A DNA stretch of 64,000 bases from Lepidonotus clava (lineage: Eukaryota > Annelida > Polychaeta > Phyllodocida > Polynoidae): NCBI GenBank assembly GCA_936440205.1, contig OW387140.1:31555659-31619658 (forward strand). The letters are read 5' to 3'. Position numbers and translations under genes: made by a program. Shown one piece after another: positions 12,901 through 24,800 of the stretch (positions within the stretch are counted from its first letter, which is position 1; each line of letters opens with the position of its first letter). Below the pieces are notes generated by a model. That model searched no databases. It saw only the letters and a program-made list of their open reading frames with translations, and was not told where the DNA came from.

Positions 12901-13779
12901 CTTACTGCCTAAACATGGACTGGCCACCCGCGTCAGTACAATTACATTTTCTGATTTCTAGGGATTTATATTTAAAGAGAATTCCATACAGCATCAAATT
13001 GGACCTTGGCCAAACAGGCAGCTTTACGAGTCAGAATATTTTGTCAATATCTGAAAATTCATAATTAGAAATTTAAGAAACATGACATTTTCCTGCTTCT
13101 CAGTAAAATTGCTACAATTGTCTCTTCAATGTAATAAAATAATCGTTGTTTGTCCTTTTATAATCAATAATAGTCTGTGTTTGTTACACATCATGACATC
13201 ATTTTACATTTGAAAAGTTAAAAATTGACCCCCAAAAATGGGGGCACCGTCGCTGGTGTGTGTGTGTGGTTTTTTTTTTGTTTTTTTTTAAACATTAATT
13301 GCTTTGTTTTGTTCTTTTTTTTCAAAAATGAAAAAAACAAAACAATGTTGTGGCCCAATTGATATGCCTCAGGCTCATCCATAAACAGTAACGTTTAAGC
13401 TGAGTCACAAATCGATTCATATATTGAATTTGATTAGGCCTAATTTCCGGTTAGCTCATTATCTGCCGCAACATCATGTCTAGGGTGGAAAAATCCAAGA
13501 AAGCAGGAGTGAATTCATTTTGCAAAATTGAATTTCGGTACTAACATTGGTCCTGGCATAGGCCATAGACTGATTGTGGTGGATTGGGGTTGTGCAACCA
13601 CCGCAGTCCGGCCCGGTTGGTGCATGCTGTTACAAGCTCATTTCCAATTCACAATGCCTGTCGGCCGCAAGCTCAAAATTAGGCCACATTTCCAACCATG
13701 GCGAATCGTCATCATGTTTTTGCATTCAAGGTTGTTCAATGTTCAAGTGTGTTGGTGGGCAAGATCGGTGGCCGAAATT
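9971..13779. other. CTCF 5' intron, no gene seen
   Basis: No convincing coding exon on either strand. It holds short A/T tracts, a short CA run near 11,820, GT and T runs near 13,258-13,290, and a compact TATA/CRE promoter-like module near 12.8 kb (listed separately). Open frames here are short and lack splice context or family resemblance. Confidence 0.6.
12785..12840 (-). promoter_or_regulatory. Candidate TATA/CRE promoter or MEF2-type site
   Basis: On the minus strand, TGTGACGTACC (CRE-like) is followed by CTATAAATAG (12821-12812), a strong TATA match, and about 50 bases later by a GTGAGT donor-like string. The palindromic core also fits the MEF2 consensus CTA(A/T)4TAG. It could be an alternative CTCF promoter; no transcript evidence is available. 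Confidence 0.3.
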
Positions 13780-14780
13780 GGGGGAAAGCCGGGAAAAGTG
13801 GCCACCCAGCGGCCGAATTCCGCACTGCTAGCAACAACAAGGCAGCATTTTGAATGACCGCAAACAAGGCGGCCGGAGGCCTCGGGTCTGAAACTAGCGT
13901 TGGGTGCAAGGCGACAGCCATGTTCCCAGGCTGGCTTCTCTTCCTCCTCTCCGGGGCGGACGCCATCTTTTAATCGTGGTATCTCGCCGTAATTTTCCAT
14001 TTCGCACAAATAAAGATCGATAGGGGTGATTTCCCCGAGGGTTGTGACTCTAACGTCGGCCTGGGTGTAAGGTTTGGGTGGGCTTGGCGTGTGTTGTGGC
14101 TGCAGTGAGCCGGTCTACCACAGGTGTCACTGCGGCTCGTCCACCATAGCGCCCTCACCGCCATAAGCGCCATCTGCATCGGCCATCTTGCCAGACAAGA
14201 AACTACGGTCGCACTCCCTCGTCAGTTTTCCGTCGAATTCATCCCGAAATATCTATCAAACTCACCTTAACGGTACTCCAACGCGCGCCTAACTCCTTTG
14301 GTAACGTCCTGAGTCGGTATTCATTGGGAATAACTACCGTAATCTACCCGGAAAACGGAGTACACTGCCCGAATCGAGGCCTCAACAAAGAAATACACTT
14401 CCCTTGTGGAATTATGCAAATGAGGTCAGCGCGACTGAACCGGCGACTGGGGAATGGATTGTCAGGGGAAAACACAGCGATTTACAGCAAATGCACACTT
14501 TTTGCGTTTTTTTCTGAATTATTGGAGTTCTGTACATACTAAATTCGCCCACGGAGGGTCGTAGGAGGCGTATGGATAGAAAAATCTTACCAAAATCAGT
14601 ATCCCAATCGGTCACTTGAGGGCGTTACGGCTTGCTCGATGGCTGCGTCACCACGCGTCGTCAGTGCGCATGCGTCGGGCACCACGCCGCGCGGGGGTCG
14701 ATGGGAAATGCGCCAGATTTGAAAGCCGCTTGTAAACAAAGCCACGTGGTCGCCGCGTGGGGGTCAGAGGAGAGACTTTG
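13780..14780 (-). promoter_or_regulatory. CTCF: CTCF CpG-rich promoter and first non-coding exon region
   Basis: CpG-dense compared with its surroundings and upstream of the CTCF acceptor. It contains an NRF1-type site TGCGCATGCG (14665-14674) and, on the minus strand, two YY1-type AAGATGGC strings near 14,180 and 13,970. Good minus-strand donors occur at 14265 (TTAAG then GTGAGT) and 14590 (TTTTG then GTAAGA), either of which could end exon 1 and join the acceptor at 9237. Housekeeping promoters often combine NRF1 and YY1. The exact start site is not resolved. A short upstream frame beginning MADADGAYGG occurs near the first YY1 site. Confidence 0.6.
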
Positions 14781-15637
14781 GACTGGTGCCGCTTTTGATA
14801 TATTTCACGGTGATAACGCATAGTAAGAGTGTGGGTGTAAGACTGCGCTGTTTTCAAGATAAGCACGGCTGTCCTGATAAAATGTGCACGATATTTTCCA
14901 CTATATCACACTCACAGGGATTGTTGTCTTGAATAATAAATTTGAAGCAGGTGCGACTCTAGGAGGTACTGAGAAAACGGCAGTCTTACTCTTAACGAGA
15001 CAGTGGGCGTGGTCTGTAGCCTACAGTGTAGGTGTAGTATTTTCAATTGTCAAATCTACAGTTCTTTTAGGAAAAGGTATGGTAGAACCACCCCGTCTAA
15101 CCATAACATTTAAATTGCCTGTCATCCTAGAGGATACAGGCATATGACTGATAAAGGTGGGAGGGGGGAGGATTTCAACCGATGAGTAGATTCCATGTTA
15201 TTGTAAACGTAGACAAAGTATTCGTCTCTGTATATTGCCATTCCAGAGAACAGGGGAGGGGCTTGCAGCGCAGGTTATTGTAAATGGAATTATCTAAGTC
15301 TAAAACCTGTGCATATCCGTGTTCAAGACATTTATGTCCTGCTTTTGAATAGCCCTAGCTCTTAATTGAATAAAAAGTCAATTCCCTCCCATCTCCTTTT
15401 CTTGATTATTGAATTGATTCTTTCACTATCATTAGTGGGGTCAATACTGCACCCTAAAAACGGAGAAAACGGCCTCACACTTTCTGTCGGGAAAAGCACG
15501 GGAATTTTGAATTTTTTGTAAAATAAAGTGAACTTGTTTTGACAGTCTCAGGATATGCTAAGGAGTGTAGGAGTTTTTACATTTTTGTAGATTAATTATC
15601 CATTTTTGTGTGCTTCAGTGCTTTAGAATCAAAAGTG

Positions 15638-15823
15638 CAGGCCCGTAGCCAGCTTTTCTCAGAGGGGGGTTCGTCATTTTGAGTATTTTTTCCAAGGGGG
15701 TTTGTTTTTTGAATAAATACATATTTTTTTGATTTACTGTCATATTTTACATTACAAATTAGAGAAAGATTCCTCCAAGGGGGCTTTGTACGAACCCCCG
15801 AACCCCCCCTGGCTACGGGCCTG
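15638..15823. mobile_element. MITE with CAGGCCCGTAGCC termini (186 bp)
   Basis: Left end CAGGCCCGTAGCC and right end GGCTACGGGCCTG are perfect inverses. Both are followed inward by G- or C-rich stretches and GGGTTCG/CGAACCC-like strings. AAAGTG flanks both sides, a likely 6-bp target duplication. Ends of this kind recur in many marine invertebrate genomes (recalled, not checked). No coding capacity. Confidence 0.8.
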
Positions 15824-16636
15824 AAAGTGGGTTGTACTGATGCGGGTGTCAGTCCTATTAGGCAGTAGTTATCATAGCTAGTTGTTTGTTAGAAACTAGA
15901 CCCATACTAAGATAGACTCTGACTTATGCACATCTGTGATGTGATCGGAGAGAGGGTAGATGATGTCACAGAACGAGGCAAATAAGATGCGCATGTTGGT
16001 ACCTGTACTCATTAAAGTGAAACTAGTAGCCGCCGAAGTAGCTCCAATACGTGTGGGCTTAGAGAGCTGGGATAACTCTTTGGCGCATGAGCAGAGATAG
16101 ATAGGTGACTTTAGATAGGAGTACTGGTTTGTGTGGAGTAGAGCGGACAATCTCTCAGACTGACATTGGTCAAAGGAGCTCAGTGGAGCATTTTATTGCA
16201 TTTGGACTAAATAAACATTGGCCTTTCACATGAGAGTTCTCTGTCCTCCCTGAATTAGGAACTAGGTTTGAGGATGATTTAATGATCGTAACAAGATGGA
16301 AGACTGCAATCGGCATTGGCTTTATTGGAATATTTCACATGGAAACTTGGCGGAATGTAGACTTATCTTTCATACGAAAAGTAAAACCCCATAGTTCAGG
16401 GTCAGGAAAAACAAGATGGGTCTAGACCCCTAAATTCGACACTGCGACATCAGCATTTTAAAAATTTGACACGGCAACATGACGGTTTTTAAAATTCTGG
16501 GTGCCAGAGGAGCCGCGAGAAAATATCTATAACGCCCATCTATAACACATTAAGGGTGTCCCCCCTCCGCCCCCTTTGAGTGCAATTTAGGTAATTCATT
16601 ATTGTGAGCCATGTATAGGCGGCAACTTTAATGCAG

Positions 16637-16781
16637 CAGGAGCGGATCCCTATATTGGGGGGTCCTGACCCCCCTCCCTTTGGTGGACCGCTAAACTACA
16701 AAAAAATATGGAAAATCCCATGGTTTTTGTACTTAGCCTTAATGCTGACCCCTTTCGAGAATCCTTATCGATCCGCCCCTG
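16637..16781. mobile_element. Small TIR element with CAGGRGCGGATC ends (145 bp)
   Basis: Left CAGGAGCGGATC and right GATCCGCCCCTG are 12-bp inverted ends with one mismatch. The interior starts with a GGGGGGTCC/GACCCCCC hairpin. No clear target duplication was found, so the call is less certain than its neighbour at 15.6 kb. Confidence 0.5.
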
Positions 16782-19700
16782 TAGCGCATATGCGCATATG
16801 TACCCTTCATATTTTTCCTAATATAATTGAAGGCTAAATAGTCTTGTTTCAGCAAAGAGCCGAAAAAAGGGAACTATAAAAAATATATAACTATAAACAT
16901 AATAACTAATAACTATAAATAGATATAATAACAAATCTGGGACACAAGAAACAACTCAAAAACCTGAAAATTTTCTGTCACCTCCTGTTGGTTTGTCTAT
17001 TCCTATGTTATTGTAAATTCACCAAAATGCAACTCTAATGGCACATTCAAAGTATAATGACAATATGTGTTTTGTTAGCATACACCACTTCATATAAAAT
17101 AACATTTATAATATCTAGCCAGAACTCTTAATTATTGCTATGTCACAATAAAAGGAACACAAATTGAGCTGTTTGTTGCTGATCAGATCTATAGTTCCCA
17201 TATGATTATTGTAGCCTATATCATGTCTTTGAGAAAGAAGACCTCCCCGAACTTGTTTTAGACTCATTAAGTAAGTCGGGTGCGTGCCTAACTTTAAACT
17301 GGGACTTCGTCTACTCCCACCCCTTTAGAGGATCTGCTCCAGCCAGAAACAATAGCCCCTTCCAGGGGCCCTAAATTCAAAGGTAGTTTTCAGGAAAATG
17401 TAAGGGGGTTACTACCTACATTTTGTTCGCAAGATATCTTATATTTTGGCAAATAAAAGGGGGTTCCAGAAACCCAGAAACACCCCTCTCCCTCGGGCAG
17501 GTCAGTCACTGCCTTCCCCAAATTGCGAATCCCCTCTGTTAAAGCGTTGGCTTTAGCATGAGAAAAATGATTATGATGGTGCTGCCACCTAGCACCTATA
17601 TGGAAGACGAAGGATTTTGTTCAAAACCAAAACTGCTATCAAACTTCCAAAAGATAACAAACCTACTTCTAACTTCAACGTACAGATAACTAGATTACAT
17701 TCATGAAGACAATTTCCATTTTCTATTTTCTTTTCATTATCCGTGCAATGAACCTGAGCGATTCTATGTACTGCACACACGAACAGATATGTCATATATT
17801 TGACTAAACGCGAAATAAATATACTGCGAGCAACTGGAATCTGAATCAACATCATAAGTATGTATCATGTATGGGGCCACTTGACCCAGAAATTTGATAT
17901 GTTGTAACAACATGTCTATTTCTTTAAATGCACATGCGACATGGGAGCTATAGTAACATGAGGAAAACTATGAACGGCATGGAACTTAATTGTGTATTTC
18001 TGAATTCGATTTAAGCCATATTAAGCGTTTTTTTAGAGCCAATGCGACACGAAAGTTTAGTGTTCAAGTGATTGGGATATTTTAACATTTTCATATTCGA
18101 CACGGGACACCCTCATCAAGGGCCCTATTGGTCCCCTGCATATGGGTATGAAGTGCGCTATGGCTCTCATAGCTTATATTATAGAGGTTTTCAGATAACT
18201 TTCAGTCGTTGTGACTATATTTTGACTGTACAGCGAAGTCAAATTCGCATGTAATAAAGCCGACAGTGAAGTTTTCGCAGCTTTTAACGCTGTGTTCTTT
18301 AAGCTGTTAAGCTTTTTATGTCTCTATAGTTGTAGATGTCAAGCAAACCTGCCAAAGCTAGGCGAGCGATAGCTGTCATCGGCCAATCTGCTAGTTTTCA
18401 TGTTACTGTCTCCAGATTTTAACTCTGAAGGTATAACAAAGTATAGTCCCAGAAGTTCTTTATTTTCTAATTCGGTCTTGAAATTTGCTTTTTCATTCCA
18501 TCGACCCTGACTTTATTACAAGTTACCATTCTCAACTTATGTTCAAATAATTAAGGAAACATAATTATTGTTACCATCGAATCTAAGAAACATAAATCGA
18601 CACTAAAAAATATTGAACATTATACATGTAGTTAACGTTGGTAGTAGATATCGCAATGGTCCGAAAAACCGGCCGGCCCGCTAGTCCTTTCATGACCTAG
18701 TTATTTCTTGCATATTAGTTTGAGCAGAGAGAGTTAAGTTAAAGTCTCCATGGTTTGAGCCATTAGCAGACTTGGATTAACTTCAGTCTCTACCCAGACC
18801 TTTCAGTTTCACGTGCATGTCTCTTTATAACTCCCCGGTTCTTATAATTACTTTAAGTGCGGCTGCTTATTTAAAGCATGACACTATAGCTTACTTTTTT
18901 CAATAAGGTTGTTTTATGAAATTAGCTCAAAGTTTAATCTAGACATGTCATTATCATACCACAGGGCAGTGTATTTCATGAATAATAATCAAAGAGAGTA
19001 AAGTTAAAAGTTTACCACATGTATCTCTGGTAATATATAAAATAGGGACACGGGAAAGAAAAGTACGATAAGAAGGGAGGTAATGGACTTCATTGATTCC
19101 CCCCAGCTCTAATGGTGCTCTATAGATGCTTGTGGGTCCCAATGTTGCATGTCGAATTTAAGAAATGGCAATGTCGCCCTATCGAAACTAAGAGCACAAT
19201 CATCATGTCGCCATGTCAAATATAAGAAACTATACCATGCATGTTGCATGTTTCTATCTATTCAAAATTCCATGACCCATGTCACTTAGGCCTGAAAAGG
19301 GCCATCTCGAATTTAGTGGTCTAGGACCATTCTTATATATTTGAGAACCAGTGCATACTGCTTTAGAAATGCAGATTAGAATTCTACAGATGGAAACATC
19401 AATAACACTTGGCTATAATGAATTCTATTTAGTGGAAAACTTTATCAAACCATTTAAATTTTGACAAGAATTATTATGTGCGCCTCATGTTCACCACATC
19501 AGATTATAATTGCTGACATTGGCTATATCTATGGAAGTCTATTACTAATGTGAGAAAAACAATGAATGGCTTATACATATCTGATACAATATATCATACG
19601 CCATGCATTTATTGCATATTATATCAACTAAGAACTTGAATTAATCATAAAAATATTGCGAAGGCAATAGAATTAATAGCTACGGAGTTGCTGCACATAA

Positions 19701-21858
19701 TACAGCCATATTTTGCAACTCGTTTTAAGACGTTCTGATAAATACTTTTGTCGGAAAATAATGAAAAACGACATTCATTGTCAGATGCATGGTTTTATTT
19801 CAAGATATTCAATATCCTGAAAAGTGGTTATATATTTGATGTCGAGTTTACTTTTACAGACGCTAATAGGTTGATATGCATCCCTGGATGTTCGATTCCC
19901 CTTTAATACTATAAACATTTACAATCATTTCTATATACCATGCATGGTGTTTGGTACACTGATAAAAGCTAAATTACTACGCTAACATTGGGATATGTCA
20001 ATAAACCTTTGGAGACTGAATGAAAATATATTGTGTGCAAAATGTTTGTCACTTTATAGCATTGTGTGCTTTAGGGCCTATATGTGTAATATAAGCCAAA
20101 TTCTTAAGTGGCAACTCTAAAAAATAATAGATACGCTGTAATATCATTGTGGAAATACTCAATTTAATTATATGCTACAGTGTACAGAAAGGGTATCGTT
20201 TAGCACCTTATGCATTAAGTTACAGACTATCCACATACCACATAATTATATTATACAATACGGCTTTAGTAGTATGGGTATATGCATGCCATTTACTAAG
20301 TTTCGAAATAGCATGGATCTGAGAAACCGCCAGGGTTATGCTGATCTTAATTTGTAATTTTACCTGTTGACAAAACAAACAATGAGTTTCAATCTCGTAA
20401 TATTAGAGTGGTAGCGATCAGCAGTTATCAATAGAAAAGGGTACAGACCAGGTAATACTTGTATACTACAAAATATTTTCATTCATTTGTTGGACATGCA
20501 GAATGACGGTCACTGATTACTATACTTAAATATTGCCTATATTCAACCACAATATCTATTTCAGACCTATAATAGCTCTATGGTTCTATTGCATGGTTCG
20601 CTCCGTCAGGTTGTAGATTATATACACTATGGATATTAGTATCACGGCCTTAGTAGGACAATGTTGCAGTCTGATTATGATTTCGTCATGTATAACTTAC
20701 ATATAACCATTTGTAACCATTTGTAGTGTAAAGTATGTAGTTGAAGCATTTTTGGTGTGTCAAGGGGGGCAGGAACTGTGGCTGCCGATATATTTATGGG
20801 GTTTACTGCCCCCGGGTTATTTTTAGTGTTCGACATGACTATAATATGATTTCTCGAGGATTATACAATTATTTTCTAAAAATTGAATTGCAATAACTAA
20901 CTTAGCTTGTGGTATACGTCCTACATATTGAATCGACATTCAGTGACAGGTATGGACATTGTTTTTTTTGGATATGATAGGTACATTGACTTCGAAATAA
21001 ATAGACAAATATATTCTCAGCGTTTTGCAGCGTAAGCAGTTTGTTGTGAACACAGCACACCTGAGACTGTAGACATGTAGCAGCTGTACCTTTTTACTTT
21101 TTTCTCCTATGTCACACGTTGCGCTATGTTAATTCATAGCTTCTAATATGTTTTTTGAGATGCAATTTAGAATGTATTTGGCATAGTATTGCGTTTGACC
21201 TATATGCTATAGAGACCTACCATTTGGTAGAAAAACAAATTTACATCAATCAAATCCACATAGTTTGAGATTCATGACACCTTCTAAAAGTCAAAAAGAA
21301 AAACGCACAAAAATGTAAATAAACAGTAATAAAAGCATGATATCTATGAACAATCGTTACAATAATTTGATCGATGTAACTATGACATATTTCGTTTATA
21401 ATTTAAACCCTAAAACCTGCATTTTATCACATACTTAGACACTAGCTGGAGCAGACACAATTATTTTATGGTATATGCAATTATTTGTAAAATGTAAAAG
21501 TAGCCCCCCCCCCCCACCCCTCTGTTGTAAATATAGCTATTTATGTAGCATTGCCGTAAATTTAAACATATTCTTATCAGAAGATATTCTTGATCATTAA
21601 CAGAATAATACTAACACAAACAGATAGATTACACCCTTATACTCTTCATTACTCAATAGAAAGTCTTTATAAAACACACAAGGACAAAAGTCCAGTAAGA
21701 GAATACCATAAACACTATTTCGAATAGGTTTTGTGAACTCAATTCACCAAAAGACTAAACCTGCAACAAAACAATTTGATAACAGAGACGTGAAAATACA
21801 AAGCGAAATTACTCGTATTGCTGAAGTTGAAGGGCCATTTTCATAGCTTCGGTCCTTT

Positions 21859-24800
21859 TCAAACAAAAGTCATGGAATCATCGGCACCGTCCAGCTTCAA
21901 GCCCTTATCTCCTGGCTTTGGGTCAGCAGCTGCGGGGTTGGCCGACGTTGGTGCGGGCACGATGCTACTACCACTGTCGGCGGCAGGGGCCACGGCGGCC
22001 GGAAACGGAACCGGCTCACCTCCATCCCCGGAAGTGGGTTTATCCTCTGTCAGCAATTTATCGACAGTTGAGCGGAGCATCTCGACACAGTCGTCCTTAC
22101 GCCCTTGGGCGCTATTGCCGCTATTGTCTTTGGTAGCGGAGGACACCTGGCGGCGAGGCGAGGCCTGGGGTGGTGGGGGCACATCCGCCCCGACCCCCTG
22201 GTTGTCTCTCGCACTGCCCCCTGGCGGTGACTGTACAGTATCCTCCTGTTGCCCCACCTGCCGGTCGGAGGACGGTAACGTCGGCGGGGTGGAGGGTGTG
22301 GTGGTGGCGGTGGTCGCCTGGCGCGCGGCGCGGCCTATGAGGTTTTGGACAAAGTTTTGTATGGGCGAGTTGGACTCTGAGCCCTGTCGCCGGGGCGGGG
22401 GCGGCGGCCGGCGCGGGGGCGACGACGTCGACGACGGATCAGACCGACGTCCGAACCACGTCCGCTCACCGGAAGTGTCTTGCCCCCGCCGACCCCTTTG
22501 GCCCCCATTCCCTCCCCTCCCTCCTGTTCCACTATTCCTAGAGTCTCTCTGATTCGCTGCCGTCTGGCCGCCATTATTATTAACCGCTGGAACTCCGTGA
22601 TACGCCATGGTCGCCGGCGACCTACTTCCGGTGGCGCCCTGTCGCTGCTGTCGCCCCCGCCGTCGGCCCGGGTCGCGCGTCCCCCGGCGGTTCGCCCCAT
22701 TCCCTCCGCCGTGGACCGCCGCTAAATCGACGCTGCCCGCCAGGTCGCCGGCGCCCGTCAGCGCCACCTGGGGAGGCGGCGGGCGGTCGGCTTCCGGCGG
22801 CGGGGAGTACTGGCCGGTAGGAGGCGGCATACCGATGAGCACGCCCCCTGACGGGTTGGGAATGTAGAGGCCCCGCGCGGCCAGCTGGGCCGGCGGGTAG
22901 GGGTTCTCATCACGGGGGGAGTAGGGCGGAGGGGGCGTCATCAGGTGGTCGTTCGAGTCACTCATCGAGAACGCCTGCAAAAGAAAATAATTATGTCTCA
23001 TCTTAAGAATTGTATTTATTTAGGGAAAAAAACACATTGAAATTTGTAATACAATGCGTATAAATATATCATAATATATAGGGCATATGAGTGTGTGAGG
23101 GAAATGTGTTGTCTTCCGATAACAGTGATCTGGTGATGTGCGGTTTCGAAAAAGTAAAAAGAGAAATCTATAAGCCCAAAAGATGCAAAAGCATAGATAG
23201 GCCTATGGTACGCTATTGCCATGGCTATTTCTATCGTTATAATATCAATACCATATCAATCGGGATATCATTTAAAATTTCTCCATTCACGTTATAAGCT
23301 ATTGTACATGATTGCACATTGAAAGTCTAGCCTACCATGTTGTGGATCCCGGAGTAGGTGGACTGGCTCTGACTGATGGCCTCCTCATAGGGTGGCGGGG
23401 AGTCCGGGTAGTGCTGGATCTCCACGTTAATATTCAGGTGGGTCTCACTGGCCGACCGCAGCCGCCGGCCTGTTGATCAAAAACCCATAATTATAGTTTT
23501 ACATTAATTGGACAGATGTAAATGCCGTTACTATATGGAATAATCTACCAAAGGCCAACGGTTACCAACAATGAAATGTCACAAAGAGGACACTATTGCA
23601 AAAAAGAAGTTACTCTGAACAGATTTATGTAAGAGAGAATTGCCTAAACTGCTTAACATTGACACAGATTAACCAAGATAAACCATCAATATCGCATTTA
23701 TACTAGGCATATGAAGGCCTACAGTAAGTATGGGAGACTTTTTCTAATCGTTGATCTTATAAGATATTTGCAACTATAACAATAGAATTGCAAGTAAGTT
23801 ATTAATGAGCCAACCTAAATAAATTTGCCATCCATCCCATCAAATACTATGTTTATTTTTAAAATTGGGTATAGGCCTAATAAATGTCCAACTGACCCCG
23901 GCCGGGCAGGCTGGCGCTGATGGAGGGTAGTCCCCGCCCACTCTGCAGGGCGTGCTGCCGGCGTCTCATCAGGTTCCGCTTCCTGCGCGCGCAGCAGCTG
24001 ATGACGATACAGGCGATGATGGCGAGCAGCACGGCCACCAGGCCCACGGGGATGTAGGTACCCAGCCGGTAGTAACTGTCCAGGAACGGCGGGTCCGTGT
24101 TCGGGTTCACCGCTGGAAGAATAGGAGATACAATTTGTATATGAGCACATATGAATATGCATGATATCAGGAGTGTTTTCCTCTGTATTACATGTGTATA
24201 ATGTTTTTTGTTTTTTTTTGTACTGGGGTCCCAAACTGTAAGACTGTGCTTTCAATTTTAGATACTGCATTATTTGCAACATAATAAATTATTCGTTATC
24301 CTATTTCAGAAAAGTCTTCCATATTAATATTATATATATTGTAATCAAAATTGCATCTAAAAACGTTATACATGTATGGTAGAAAAAATCGCAAATGATG
24401 CTAAATTGCATCCTGGATCACCGATCTTATTATTGATATAACTTACCAAATTATTTATTTCAAAAACTTTGCTTTTCAATTCCTTTTTGCTTTTCAATTG
24501 CATTTCTCGTACAATTTGCTTTTCAATTGCATTTACTACGGTACCTCTCCCCTCCCATTATGATATACCAAGCAGGTAAAGCGCCACACCAAAGGAAGGA
24601 TTAAAACCAACAAATATAAATCTGAAAATCTCCACATATGAGAAAGCCTACTTACTGTTCCAGCAGTTGAGTTCGTCCGTGCTGTCCTCGCAGTCACTCT
24701 GACCGTTACAGCGGTCACTCAAACAATACCACCCCATGCCATTACCGCAGACGTAGGTTGTTATACACTCTTTCCTCGTGCTCGGGTTGGGGGCTGCAGA

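Larger units (their letters stand above)
14781..21858. other. Intergenic region between CTCF and the CUB/LDLa gene
   Basis: About 7 kb of AT-rich sequence with no credible exon. It holds two small inverted-repeat elements (listed), dispersed strings related to ATGTCGAATTTAAGAAA (19,152 and other places), a C tract near 21,508, and the undefined 3' UTR of the minus-strand CUB/LDLa gene at its right edge. No AATAAA on the minus strand lies within about 1 kb of that stop codon. Confidence 0.6.

Noticed and set aside
13736-14179. Minus-strand open frames in the CpG-rich CTCF promoter
   Set aside because: Long frames are expected by chance in GC-rich DNA. None matches a family or links to a CTCF exon.
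21818-22552. 244-codon plus-strand open frame
   Set aside because: It is antisense to the proline-rich tail exon of the CUB/LDLa gene. The minus frame continues in phase from eleven upstream exons, so the plus frame is a shadow.
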